Shown here one piece after another: positions 10,857-22,192 of a DNA stretch of 64,000 nucleotides. A model generated the notes under the pieces. That model searched no databases. It saw nothing but the letters and a program-made list of their open reading frames with translations, and was not told the DNA's origin. Location: assembly GCF_024213555.1 (NCBI RefSeq), contig NZ_JANAVO010000001.1, positions 2,790,001 through 2,854,000 of the forward strand, read 5' to 3'. Position 1 is the stretch's first letter. Each line of letters starts with the position of its first letter. The stretch is from Allokutzneria sp. A3M-2-11 16 (lineage in GTDB: Bacteria > Actinomycetota > Actinomycetes > Mycobacteriales > Pseudonocardiaceae). The position numbers and the translations under genes are program-made.

Positions 10857-11239
10857 GGTTCGAGACCTCGTTCCAGCAAGGCGGCATTGGTTTGTTCGGT
10901 CATGTTGTAGTGCTTCGCGGCGGCTATAAGGGCCGCGCGGTGCGCTTTGTATTCCCCGACCAGCTGAGTGAGAACGTTGACCAGCGACAGGGCATCGTCG
11001 ATGAAGTGCTTGTTGAACAGGCGAGTGGCTTCCGCGCTGACCGGGTCGCCGAGCCAGGGCTGCTGGATTTTCAGGTCACGTCGGGCGCGCTCGATCTCCT
11101 TGCTGAGGATCTCGGCCTGGTGGGCGAAGGTGGCGGCCAGCTCGGGGATCATGTGCGGCTCGACGTCGATCGTCTGGGCTGGTGGTGCGGGTGGCGGTGG
11201 GCGGCGGCCGGAACCTCCGCCGTCGTGCACTGCGACCAT
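10853..11239 (-). CDS. PE/WXG100-like small ESX-associated protein
   Basis: A 128-aa, largely helical protein after a Pro-rich N-terminus (residues 10-25). The helices run from about residue 30 to 115 with a turn at QQPWLGDPVSAEA, and the C-terminal helix carries YNMTE, matching the YxxxD/E export signal of ESX substrates. First gene of the module with lipoprotein, PPE and EspG genes, it is the natural candidate for the PPE partner. The start is the ATG at 11239 (MVAVHDG); the RBS is weak. An 11-kDa-class helical protein at this position is typical, but the PE identity is inference from context and the motif. Confidence 0.6.
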   Translation of the reverse strand: MVAVHDGGGSGRRPPPPAPPAQTIDVEPHMIPELAATFAHQAEILSKEIERARRDLKIQQPWLGDPVSAEATRLFNKHFIDDALSLVNVLTQLVGEYKAHRAALIAAAKHYNMTEQTNAALLERGLEP

Positions 11240-11290
11240 CTTCGGCTCCCCCGTGTGCCGACTTCAGTGAAAAAACTCTAGCGGGGGACG

Positions 11291-11309
11291 TTTTGCCACA
11301 GTGGCAAAA
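11291..11309. promoter_or_regulatory. 19-bp perfect palindrome upstream of the ESX module
   Basis: ttttgccacagtggcaaaa is a perfect palindrome with 9-bp arms around a central base. It lies about 52 bp upstream of the ESX-module start codon (11239). A possible -10 hexamer (tagagt on the minus strand near 11277-11282) lies between it and the gene, so the palindrome would cover the -35 region, as an operator does. It lacks the GC core expected of a terminator here. Confidence 0.5.
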
Positions 11310-11336
11310 TTCGGGAAAGCTAGGGCGAACGCCAAA

Positions 11337-11368
11337 GCGCCCTATCGGGAATTAGGCCGATAGGGCGC
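11337..11368 (-). terminator. Hairpin downstream of the D,D-carboxypeptidase gene
   Basis: Perfect 12-bp stem (gcgccctatcgg / ccgatagggcgc) with an 8-nt loop, 19 bp after the stop of the minus-strand carboxypeptidase gene. No strong U-tract follows, as is common in actinomycetes. Confidence 0.75.
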
Positions 11369-11387
11369 AAAGCACAAAATGGGGGAA

Positions 11388-12638
11388 TTAGCTCGCGGCT
11401 CGTGCGCGTGCGCGCCGTGCTTTCTTCTTGCGCAGGTACAGCAACAGTCCCATCAGGCCGAGCACGCCCGCGACGGCGGTGAGCGGGCCGCCGACGTTGC
11501 CGAAGGCGGTCGGCGCGGCGCTGGGGTCGATGCCGTCGGCGGTGCCGTCCGGCTTGGCCTGGCGGTTGGTGACGACGTTGTTGTCGCCGGGGGCGCGCTC
11601 GACGAGCTGGCCGACCGGCTTCACGTCGGGCTTCATCGCGAAGCCGTAGTCGAGCAACCGGGCGCCCTGCTGCCACGCCTCCACCGGCTGCTTCGGGGTG
11701 AACAGCACGACGGTCACCAGGCGGCGGCCGTTCTTGCTGGCGGCGCCGACGTAGGTGTGCTTGGCGTCGTCGGTGAAGCCGGTCTTGCCGCCGAGCGCGC
11801 CGGGGTAGTTGGCCAGCAGCTTGTTGTCGTTGAAGACGTCGACGTCGGGCTTGCCGTGCTGGCCGGGGACGATCATCTGCCGGGTCTTCACGGCCTCGGC
11901 GAACTCGGTGTTGCGCATGGCGGCGCGGAAGATCAGGGCCATGTCGTAGGCGGAGGTGCTCATCCCGGGCCCGTCGAGGCCGTTGGGCGTCGCCGCCCTG
12001 GTGTCCAGCGCGCCGAGGCCGCGGGCGACGCCGTTCATCTTCTTCAGCCCCTCCTCGACACCACCGGGGCCACCGATGGTGCGGGCCAGGGCGTAGGCCG
12101 CGTCGTTGCCGGACTTCATCAGCATCGCGCGGACCAGCTGGCGGACGGTGTACTTGCCGCCGGTCACCAGGGGCACGCAGGTGCACTCGCGGCTGGTGTC
12201 GTCCTTGGTGGCGGTGATCGCGGTCTCCGGGCTGAGCTCCTGGAGCGCGGTCAGCGCGGTGAGCACCTTGATCGTCGAGGCCGGGCGGTGCCTGCCGTGC
12301 GGGTCGTGCGCCGCGAGCACGGCCCCGGTGTCCAGGTCGGAGACGATCCACGAGGCCGCCACGAGCTGCTTGGGCAGCGCGGGAGCCTTGTCGGGGAGCA
12401 CGTCACCGCACTCGGCCAGGCGGGGGCCGCCGACCGGGCGCTCCGGCACGGGCAGCGGGGCGGGGGCGGTCTTGCCCGGCGGGGGGCGCTCTGAGGTGTC
12501 CACCGGCGGCGCGGGCACGCTGCGGTAGGAGCACGCGTTGGCCGGGTTCGACTGCGCGAGCGCCGCGGGGGCTGCGGTCAGCAGCGCGCAGACCGAAATC
12601 ACCAGCGCGGCAACGGGGCGATCAGCGGTGAGACGCAC
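11388..12638 (-). CDS. dacA: D-alanyl-D-alanine carboxypeptidase (PBP5-type), catalytically complete
   Basis: Peptidase S11 enzyme that removes the terminal D-Ala from peptidoglycan stem peptides outside the membrane. The 416-aa protein has a signal peptide (residues 1-28), a Pro-rich linker, then the full penicillin-binding triad: S121-x-x-K124 (STIK), S176-G-N178 and K285-T-G. A C-terminal membrane helix (about residues 385-403) ends in a basic tail that anchors it. The start is GTG at 12638. A paralogue with lost catalytic residues lies just upstream (12714-13973); the two share even the sequence before their start codons, showing a tandem duplication. A hairpin at 11337-11368 probably ends transcription. 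Confidence 0.95.
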   Translation of the reverse strand: MRLTADRPVAALVISVCALLTAAPAALAQSNPANACSYRSVPAPPVDTSERPPPGKTAPAPLPVPERPVGGPRLAECGDVLPDKAPALPKQLVAASWIVSDLDTGAVLAAHDPHGRHRPASTIKVLTALTALQELSPETAITATKDDTSRECTCVPLVTGGKYTVRQLVRAMLMKSGNDAAYALARTIGGPGGVEEGLKKMNGVARGLGALDTRAATPNGLDGPGMSTSAYDMALIFRAAMRNTEFAEAVKTRQMIVPGQHGKPDVDVFNDNKLLANYPGALGGKTGFTDDAKHTYVGAASKNGRRLVTVVLFTPKQPVEAWQQGARLLDYGFAMKPDVKPVGQLVERAPGDNNVVTNRQAKPDGTADGIDPSAAPTAFGNVGGPLTAVAGVLGLMGLLLYLRKKKARRARARAAS

Positions 12639-12713
12639 GCAGGCAGGCTAGCCACCCCGTCCAAGCGCCGATAATCGGGTTGGCTCTACGCAGTCACCCG
12701 GTCGCGGTGCGTA

Positions 12714-13973
12714 TCAGGCCCTGGAGCGCCTGGACCGCTTCTTCTGCAGGTAGATCAGCAGAGCGGCGACGAGCAGCACCCCCGCCGAGATCGTGAGCGG
12801 ACCGCCGACGTTGCCGAAGGCGGTCGGGGCCGCGCTGCTCGGGTCCATCACCGCTTCACCGTTGGGGTCGCGCACCGCCTGGACCGGGGTCTCCGGGGTG
12901 GAGCTGGTGCCCGGCGCGCGCTCGACGAGCTGGCCGACCGGCTTCACGTCGGACTTCATCGCGAAGCCGTAGTCGAGCAGCTTCCCGGCCTGCTGCCAGG
13001 TGGCGACCGGCCGGGCCTCCGCGCGCAGCAGCACGGTCACCAGGCGGCGGCCGGACTTCGACGCCATGCCGACGACCGCGTTGCCCGCGTTGGCGGTGAA
13101 GCCGGTCTTGCCGCCGATCGCCCCGCTGTAGCTGGTGAGCAGCTTGTTGTCGTTGGTGATGGTGAACGCCGACTTCGACCCGGTCATCGGGAAGTTCGCC
13201 GAGCGCGCCCTGGTGATCTCGCTGAAGTTCTCGTTGCGCATGGCCGTGCGGACCATCAGCGCGATGTCGTAGACCGAGCTGCTCATCCCGGGGCCGTCCC
13301 GGCCGGAAGCCGTGGCCACGCGGGTGTCCAGCGCGCCGATCTGCGCGGCGAGCGCGTTCATCTTGGACAGCGTCGCCTCGGTGCCGCCGAGCTGGCGGGA
13401 CAGCGCGCTCACCGCGTCCACCGCGGAGTCGACCAGCAGCATGCCGCGCAGCAGTTGCTTCACCGTGTACTTGCCGCCCGCGCCGAGGCCGATCTTGTCG
13501 CCCTCCTGCTCGGTGTCCTCTTTGGTCACAGTGACCGAGGCGTCCATGTCCAGTTCCTGGACGGCGGCCATGGCGGTGAGCACGGTGATGGCGGAGGCAG
13601 GGCGGTGCCGTGCGTGCGGGTCGTTGGCCGCGAGCACGGCGCCGGTGTCCAGGTCGGCGACGATCCACGAGGCCGCGTTGACCTGGCTGGGGACCGAGGC
13701 GGCCTTCTCCGGCAGCACGTTGTCGCACTCGCCGAGCCGTGGGCCGCCGACGGGCCGCTCCGGGACCGGGAGCGGGGCCGGAGCGGGCTTGCCAGCCGGA
13801 GGCTGCTCCGCGGAGTCGACCGGGGGCGGGGGCACGTTCTGGTTGCCGCACGAGGGCTGCTGCCGCTGGACGTGGGCGGGCGACGCCCATGCCGGACTCA
13901 GCACGGCCGCTGTCGAGGCCATGCAGACGGAGACCACCAGCGCCGCAGCGAGGCGGTGGGCGGTGAGACGCAC
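12714..13973 (-). CDS. Degenerate D-alanyl-D-alanine carboxypeptidase paralogue (probable pseudoenzyme)
   Basis: About 419 aa, with the same plan as the downstream dacA: signal peptide, Pro-rich linker, S11 domain and C-terminal membrane anchor with a basic tail. The catalytic SxxK is SAIT here (S127, T130; codon ACC read directly), so the general-base lysine is gone. The SxN motif reads SAV (about residues 183-185), losing its Asn. KTG is retained. The reading frame is fully intact with no stop, so it is kept under selection rather than decaying. I use the GTG at 13973, which matches the start of dacA; a GTG at 13991 would add six residues. It likely binds rather than hydrolyses muropeptides (inference). 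Confidence 0.85.
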   Translation of the reverse strand: MRLTAHRLAAALVVSVCMASTAAVLSPAWASPAHVQRQQPSCGNQNVPPPPVDSAEQPPAGKPAPAPLPVPERPVGGPRLGECDNVLPEKAASVPSQVNAASWIVADLDTGAVLAANDPHARHRPASAITVLTAMAAVQELDMDASVTVTKEDTEQEGDKIGLGAGGKYTVKQLLRGMLLVDSAVDAVSALSRQLGGTEATLSKMNALAAQIGALDTRVATASGRDGPGMSSSVYDIALMVRTAMRNENFSEITRARSANFPMTGSKSAFTITNDNKLLTSYSGAIGGKTGFTANAGNAVVGMASKSGRRLVTVLLRAEARPVATWQQAGKLLDYGFAMKSDVKPVGQLVERAPGTSSTPETPVQAVRDPNGEAVMDPSSAAPTAFGNVGGPLTISAGVLLVAALLIYLQKKRSRRSRA

Positions 13974-14033
13974 GGAAGGCAGGCTAGCCACCCCGCGCCG
14001 CCCGCGGTAGGCGAAGCATCGGATACTTCATTG

Positions 14034-14279
14034 GTGAAGCTCACCCGCCGCGCCTCGGTGTTCCTGCTCGCATTCGGGGTGTGGACCTGGCTGATCTGGC
14101 CGAACTTCATGGTGAACATCGCCAAGGACGACAGGGCCTTCACCGACAGTGGCGCTCCCACCACGTTCTTCACCGTGCATTTGGTGCTCGTTCTCACGTC
14201 TCTGGCGCTGGGAACTGTGATCGGCGTCATCGGCTGGCGGGGCTTCCGCGCTGACCGGGCGGCGCGCAAGACCGACTGA
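14034..14279 (+). CDS. SCO4848-family small membrane protein
   Basis: An 81-aa protein with two membrane segments: VFLLAFGVWTWLIWP near the N-terminus and VHLVLVLTSLALGTVIGVIGW in the second half, ending in a basic tail. The opening KLTRRASVFLLAFGVW is typical of the SCO4848 family, which in streptomycetes lies beside a D,D-carboxypeptidase and near the succinate dehydrogenase genes, as here. The start is GTG at 14034; the frame is open far upstream but that part is antisense to the carboxypeptidase gene. It is divergent from the degenerate paralogue with a 60-bp gap. Function unknown. Confidence 0.8.
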   Translation: MKLTRRASVFLLAFGVWTWLIWPNFMVNIAKDDRAFTDSGAPTTFFTVHLVLVLTSLALGTVIGVIGWRGFRADRAARKTD

Positions 14280-14305
14280 CTCCCCACCACCACAGGAGAT
14301 CAACC

Positions 14306-14653
14306 GTGGAGTTCCTCCGCCTCGTCCTCGTGTTCCTGCACCTGCTCGGCATGGCCGTGCTCGTCGCCATGCTGCTGCTCCAGCGCAGGACGGCCCCGGA
14401 CGGCCCGCTGAACAAGGGCTGGTTGCACGGCAGCCTGCTCCAGCTGGTCACCGGCCTGGCCCTGGTCGGCATCGCCGAGATGGGCGAGCCGCCGGTCAAC
14501 CACGCCAAGGTCGGCGTGAAGCTGGTGGTGCTGCTGGTGATCCTCGGCCTGGTCGCGGTGAACGTGCGCAAGGAGAAGTTCGCTGGCTGGCTGGTGCCGA
14601 CGCTCGCCGCGCTTGTGGTGCTCAACACCGGCGTCGCCGTGTTCTGGGTCTAG
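14306..14653 (+). CDS. Small four-helix membrane protein
   Basis: A 115-aa hydrophobic protein with about four membrane helices (FLRLVLVFLHLLGMAVLVAML; HGSLLQLVTGLALVGIA; VGVKLVVLLVILGLVAVNV; LVPTLAALVVLNTGVAVFWV) and short charged loops. The start is GTG at 14306 with a good upstream caggaga. It follows the SCO4848-like gene by 26 bp and is probably co-transcribed with it. I cannot assign a function; an equivalent small membrane gene sits at this position in streptomycete neighbourhoods, to my recollection. Confidence 0.7.
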   Translation: MEFLRLVLVFLHLLGMAVLVAMLLLQRRTAPDGPLNKGWLHGSLLQLVTGLALVGIAEMGEPPVNHAKVGVKLVVLLVILGLVAVNVRKEKFAGWLVPTLAALVVLNTGVAVFWV

Positions 14654-14655
14654 AC

Positions 14656-15273
14656 CTAGCGCGGCTCCCGCCAGAACGTGATCAGCTCGGGACCGTTGGG
14701 CAGGGCGACCTTGCCGTGCACCTCGCAGCCGAGCCGCTCGAAATAACGAATCGAATCGTGGTTCGAGGTTTCGAAATACAGCGGTAGTCCCTTTGCATCG
14801 CAACGGTTGACCACCGAACGGAGCAACCGGGCGCCGACCCCCTTCCCCGTGCGATCGGGGTCGGCGCCGATGAACCGGCCGTACCAGTGCGCGTCGCGCG
14901 GCCGGGCCGCCTCCAGCAGTTCGAACCCCTTCAGCACCGCCGAAGTGCGCCCACCGGCGATCACGGCCAGCCGGAGGCGGAGGAGGAGGTCGCCGGGCAG
15001 CGCGGCGCCCAGCGACGTGCCCTCGCCCGGGTGCAGGCCCGCGCCCTGGAGCACGCTGTCGCGCTCGGCCACCTCGATGCCGCCGAGCCGGAAGTGCTCG
15101 TCGCGCGCGTTCAGCGCGAAGAACCTCGGCAGCTGCCTGCGCCTGCGCCCGTCGCCGGGAAACATCCACGCCATGACCGGGTCGTCCTGGAATGCCCTGC
15201 CGAGGACAGCCGTGATCCTCGGCAGGTCCGCTCTGGTGGCGGCGCGAACGACGAGTCCCCCTGTGCTGGCCAT
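14656..15273 (-). CDS. GNAT-family N-acetyltransferase
   Basis: A 205-aa acetyl-CoA-dependent acyltransferase. The N-terminal strand VVRAATRADLPRITAVLGRAF is typical of GNAT proteins and the acetyl-CoA pyrophosphate loop appears as DRTGKGVGARLL (R/Q-x-x-G-x-G/A). The later FETSNHDSIRYFERLGCEVHG matches the GNAT C-terminal segment in which the Tyr near RYFERLGF acts as proton donor. The start is the ATG at 15273; the much longer frame upstream runs antisense to nothing useful and shadows sdhB. Its 3' end is 2 bp from the convergent membrane-protein gene. Substrate unknown. Confidence 0.88.
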   Translation of the reverse strand: MASTGGLVVRAATRADLPRITAVLGRAFQDDPVMAWMFPGDGRRRRQLPRFFALNARDEHFRLGGIEVAERDSVLQGAGLHPGEGTSLGAALPGDLLLRLRLAVIAGGRTSAVLKGFELLEAARPRDAHWYGRFIGADPDRTGKGVGARLLRSVVNRCDAKGLPLYFETSNHDSIRYFERLGCEVHGKVALPNGPELITFWREPR

Positions 15274-15343
15274 GCTCCACCGATAGTGCCGAGTCAATCC
15301 TTGGTCAACTACGGCGCGAGGAATTCGGTATCCACATATAGAA

Positions 15344-15383
15344 AAACGGGCCGTCACCGCGGAACTGCGGTCACGGCCCGTTT
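15344..15383 (-). terminator. Terminator of the sdh operon
   Basis: A 17-bp stem (aaacgggccgtcaccgc / gcggtcacggcccgttt, one mismatch) with a 6-nt loop and flanking A/T runs, 12 bp after the sdhB stop. Confidence 0.85.
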
Positions 15384-15395
15384 CCGTTTCGCGGG

Positions 15396-16210
15396 TCAGC
15401 GGCGGAACAACAGCGCGCGCTTGACCTCCTGGATCGCCTTGGTGACCTCGATACCGCGAGGGCAGGCGTCCGTGCAGTTGAAGGTCGTGCGGCAGCGCCA
15501 CACGCCGTCCACGTCGTTGAGGATGTCCAGTCGCTCCTCGGCGGCCTCGTCGCGGCTGTCGAAGATGAACCGGTGCGCGTTGACGATCGCCGCCGGGCCG
15601 AAGTACGAGCCCTCGCTCCAGAACACCGGGCACGAGGTCGTGCAGCAGGCGCACAGGATGCACTTGGTGGTGTCGTCGAAGCGCTCGCGGTCCGCGGCGG
15701 ACTGGATGCGCTCCTTCGACGGCTCGTTGCCGTAGTTGATGAGGAACGGCTTCACGGCGCGGAAAGCCTCGAAGAACGGCTCCATGTCCACCAGCAGGTC
15801 CTTGTGGACCGGCAAGCCCTTGATGGGCTCGATGGTGATCGTGGTCTGCTTGCCCTTCTTCATCAGGTCCTTGACCAGGACCTTGCAGGCGAGCCGGTTG
15901 ACGCCGTTGATGCGCATGGCGTCGGAGCCGCAGATGCCGTGGGCGCAGGAGCGGCGGAACGTCAGCGTGCCGTCCAGGTACCACTTCACGTAGTGCAGCA
16001 GGTTCAGCACGCGGTCGGTCGGCAGCGCGGGGACGTCGAAGGTCTCCCAGTACGCCTCGCCGTTGTTCTGCTCCGGGTTGAGCCGGTAGAGCTTCACCGT
16101 GACGACCGTCGAGCCCTCAGGTGCCGGGGGCCGAGCGCCCCTAGCGCCTGAGGACGCCTCCGCTGTGCCGATGCTCGACCCCGCAAGCGGGTCTTCGGTA
16201 GTCGCAGTCA

Positions 16211-16211
<1 letters not shown>
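15396..16211 (-). CDS. sdhB: Succinate dehydrogenase iron-sulfur subunit
   Basis: The 271-aa electron-transfer subunit of complex II, carrying electrons from the SdhA flavin to quinone through [2Fe-2S], [4Fe-4S] and [3Fe-4S] clusters. The first cluster ligands are in CAHGICGSDAM with a further Cys in RLACK. The others are in CILCACCTTSCPVFW and CRTTFNCTDACPRG. The N-terminal 35 residues are a flexible Ala/Gly/Pro extension. Its ATG overlaps the sdhA stop (TGATG), so they are coupled. Last gene of the sdhC-D-A-B operon, followed by a terminator at 15344-15383. Confidence 0.97.
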
Positions 16212-17962
<1,751 letters not shown>

Positions 17963-17984
17963 CGTCTCTTCTCCCCGTGCCCGC

Positions 17985-18404
17985 TCAGTGCCCGATGTTC
18001 GGGTTGAAGGTGAACAGCGTGTAGGTCCCGAGCACGACGGTGAGCACCATCGAGACGGTCAGCAGGACCTTCAGCCAGAAGCGGGTGCCGTCCCGGCGGG
18101 CGTAGTCGTTGATGATCGTGCGCAGGCCGTTGCCGCCGTGGATGGCCGCCAGCCAGAGCATCGTCAGGTCCCAGACCTGCCAGAACGGGGAGGCCCAGCG
18201 GCCGGCGACGAAGGCGAAGTTGATCTTGTGAACGCCACCGTCGAGGAACAGCATGATGAAGAGGTGGCCCAGCACCAGGAAGACCAGCACCATGCCGGAG
18301 ATCCGCATGAACAGCCAGCTCTGCAGCTCGAAGTTGCTGCGCCGGGCGGGCTTGCGCTGCTGGTGGTGCGGGGAGCGCGGCGCCGCGAGGTTGGGAGCGG
18401 ACAT
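17985..18404 (-). CDS. sdhD: Succinate dehydrogenase hydrophobic membrane anchor subunit
   Basis: A 139-aa membrane anchor with three predicted helices (MRISGMVLVFLVLGHLFIM; WDLTMLWLAAIHGGNGLRT; LLTVSMVLTVVLGTYTLF). The histidine in LVLGHLF is placed to act in heme ligation or quinone-site architecture. The N-terminal 30 residues are basic and cytoplasmic. The ATG overlaps the sdhC stop (TGATG). It pairs with SdhC to bind heme b and quinone and to attach SdhAB to the membrane. Confidence 0.93.
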   Translation of the reverse strand: MSAPNLAAPRSPHHQQRKPARRSNFELQSWLFMRISGMVLVFLVLGHLFIMLFLDGGVHKINFAFVAGRWASPFWQVWDLTMLWLAAIHGGNGLRTIINDYARRDGTRFWLKVLLTVSMVLTVVLGTYTLFTFNPNIGH

Positions 18405-18838
18405 CAGCTACCTCCGAGCAGCATCGAGAGCGCCTTGCTGACCAGGTAGTAGGTGCCCGGGATCATCACGACCAGCCACAGGACGATGATCGTCCAGAGC
18501 ATCGGGCGCTGCAGCCGGGGGCCCTTGGACCAGAAGTCGACCAGCATGATCCGCACGCCGTTGAGCGCGTGGAACAGGATCGCCGCGACCAGGCCGAGCT
18601 CGAACAGGACGAAGAACGGCTCCTTGTAGAGGGAGATGACCTCGTCGTAGGCGTCGGGGGAGACGCGCACCAGCGCGGTGTCGATCACGTGGACGAAGAG
18701 GAAGAAGAACGTGAGGACGCCGGTGATCCGGTGCGCGACCCACGACCACATTCCCAGGTCTCCGCGATAGAGCTTGCCGCCGCCCCGGGACCTGGTCCCG
18801 GAGCTGGGCGCCCCCGCCGCGGCGGTGGTGCTGGCCAT
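18404..18838 (-). CDS. sdhC: Succinate dehydrogenase cytochrome b556 subunit
   Basis: A 144-aa subunit with three membrane helices. The segment HRITGVLTFFFLFVHVIDTAL is the family signature, containing the conserved His and the Ser/Arg-side quinone region, and ILFHALNGVRIMLVDF carries the likely heme-ligand His. I choose the ATG at 18838 with ggaggcc about 10 bases upstream; the reading frame extends 22 codons further but without an RBS. First gene of the sdhCDAB operon. Confidence 0.93.
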   Translation of the reverse strand: MASTTAAAGAPSSGTRSRGGGKLYRGDLGMWSWVAHRITGVLTFFFLFVHVIDTALVRVSPDAYDEVISLYKEPFFVLFELGLVAAILFHALNGVRIMLVDFWSKGPRLQRPMLWTIIVLWLVVMIPGTYYLVSKALSMLLGGS

Positions 18839-19344
18839 GGTGGACTGGCCTCCAACATCGCTGGTGGATGAAGGCCCGCAGTCCGAGGGGGATACCCGAA
18901 TCACGGACCCCGGCTCCGGCGTTCGTCACGGAGCCTTCGATTCGGGGAATGCTAGCCCCGAGCGCGCGCCGGGACCCACTTGGCACAGGGCTGTGTGATC
19001 GAGCAGACAGGCTGGTCCGCCGAGGTCGCCGGGAACTTAGCGTCGCCTTAGTTGATCAGTGCTGGGCCGGACGAGCGGTTTCGAATTCGAAGATCTTGGC
19101 GCCACGTGAAACGCGTTCGGCAATTGCCCGCAAACGTGTCCGGGCGTTGACCGCGCGTGTTCACCGGGCCCGGCGTCAAACGATTCGGTCACGTCGGCCA
19201 CTTCGGGGGGCGGCATTCTCAGTACCGGCGGGTACGGTTGCGCGTCCGATATTCCCCGGCAACGCCGCCGTGGCCCGAAGTGTTCGGCCAGGCTCGCCGC
19301 CCGGGGTTGCGCTGCTCTTCTGAGCAGGGAGGGAGACACACGCC
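18839..19344. other. 506-bp intergenic region between divergent sdhC and the BMP lipoprotein gene
   Basis: No convincing gene is seen; the short open frames here have poor codon use and no family features. The region must hold the sdh promoter on the left and the nucleoside-transporter promoter on the right. It contains several short palindromes, the clearest being the 12-bp ttcgaattcgaa at 19080-19091. It also has locally lower GC between about 19080 and 19250. No riboswitch or tRNA fold was recognised. Confidence 0.5.
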
Positions 19345-20490
19345 GTGCGTCGTATGCGTGGCACCGTTCTGGCGGCCGTGGCGGTTACCACCGCCCTGAC
19401 GCTTGCCGGTTGTGCGAAGGACTCTGGTGCCCCGTCCGGCGGTGGCAACGCTTCCGGCAGCGAGTGCAAGCTCGCGCCCAAGCCGCCAGCCGCCGTGGCC
19501 AGCACCACCGCCGCGAAGACCCCCGAGAAGGCCGACGGCAGCGCCCTGAAGGTGGGCCTGGCCTTCGACATCGGCGGCCGAGGCGACGCGTCCTTCAACG
19601 ACTCCGCCGCCGCTGGGGTCGACAAGGCGGTCGCCGAGCTCGGGGTGAAGAAGGAGAACGTCAAGGAGCTCTCCGCGGGCCCGAACGAGGCCGAGAGCGC
19701 CAAGCAGACCCGGATCCGCCAGCTCGCCTCCGACGGCGTGAACCCGATCATCGCGGTCGGTTTCGCCTACGCCGACGCGCTCAAGGCCGTCGCGCCGAGC
19801 TTCCCGAACACCAAGTTCGCGATCGTCGACGCCACCGTCGAGGGCGCGACCAACGTGACCCCGCTGGTCTTCGCCGAGGAGCAGGGCTCGTTCCTCACCG
19901 GCGTGATCGCCGCGTACAAGTCGAAGAAGTGCAACGTCGGCTTCGTCGGCGGCGTGGAGACCCCGCTGATCCAGAAGTTCGAGGCGGGCTACTACCAGGG
20001 CGCCAAGGCCGCGGCGCCGGACATCAAGATCGCCAAGAAGTACCTGACCCCGGCGGGCGACTTCACCGGTTTCCAGGACCCGGCCAAGGGCAACGCCGCG
20101 GCGCAGGGCCTGGTCTCCGGCGGCTCCGACGTGCTCTACCACGCGGCGGGCGCCTCCGGTAAGGGCGTGTTCACCGCGGCCAAGACGGCGGGCGTGTCGG
20201 CCATCGGCGTCGACTCCGACCAGTACAACCAGAAGACCGTCGAGCAGGAGAGGGACGTGATCATCTCCTCCATGCTCAAGCGGGTCGACGTCGCGGTCTT
20301 CGACTACCTGCTGGCCGTGGCCAAGAACGACCTGACCAAGCTGCCGAAGGTCTTCGACTTCAGCGTCGGCGGCGTCGGCTACTCGACCTCGGGCGGCAAG
20401 ATCGACGCCGACCTGCAGGCCGTGCTCGAGGGCTACAAGGCCCAGATCGTCTCCGGCCAGATCAAGGTTTCGGACAAGCCGACCAGCTGA
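19345..20490 (+). CDS. BMP/PnrA-family nucleoside-binding lipoprotein
   Basis: A substrate-binding lipoprotein of the basic membrane protein (PnrA/BmpA) family that captures purine and pyrimidine nucleosides for an ABC importer. The 381-aa protein has a signal with lipobox LAGC (Cys about residue 23). It then has LKVGLAFDIGGRGDASFND, the characteristic BMP opening, and SFPNTKFAIVD plus VLYHAAGASGKGVF in the two lobes. The start is GTG at 19345 behind a strong gggaggga; an ATG at 19354 is an alternative. ATPase and permease genes follow, and salvage enzymes lie downstream, supporting nucleoside uptake. A hairpin at 20518-20548 separates it from the ATPase gene. Confidence 0.92.
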   Translation: MRRMRGTVLAAVAVTTALTLAGCAKDSGAPSGGGNASGSECKLAPKPPAAVASTTAAKTPEKADGSALKVGLAFDIGGRGDASFNDSAAAGVDKAVAELGVKKENVKELSAGPNEAESAKQTRIRQLASDGVNPIIAVGFAYADALKAVAPSFPNTKFAIVDATVEGATNVTPLVFAEEQGSFLTGVIAAYKSKKCNVGFVGGVETPLIQKFEAGYYQGAKAAAPDIKIAKKYLTPAGDFTGFQDPAKGNAAAQGLVSGGSDVLYHAAGASGKGVFTAAKTAGVSAIGVDSDQYNQKTVEQERDVIISSMLKRVDVAVFDYLLAVAKNDLTKLPKVFDFSVGGVGYSTSGGKIDADLQAVLEGYKAQIVSGQIKVSDKPTS

Positions 20491-20517
20491 TTCCGGCGAG
20501 ATTCTGATATGAGCTAC

Positions 20518-20548
20518 GGGCCCGGAGGGGTTACTGCCCTCCGGGCCC
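20518..20548 (+). terminator. Attenuating hairpin between BMP and ATPase genes
   Basis: A perfect 12-bp GC-rich stem (gggcccggaggg / ccctccgggccc) with a 7-nt loop and no U-tract. Placed after the binding-protein gene it probably stops part of the transcription or stabilises the upstream mRNA, giving more lipoprotein than transporter. Confidence 0.7.
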
Positions 20549-20623
20549 TATGCTCGCCACCCGCCGAACAACCGGCAGCCGACAACGACGTCGGGCCTTC
20601 ACCACTGCTACGGAGCTGACACG

Positions 20624-22188
<1,565 letters not shown>

Positions 22189-22192
<4 letters not shown>

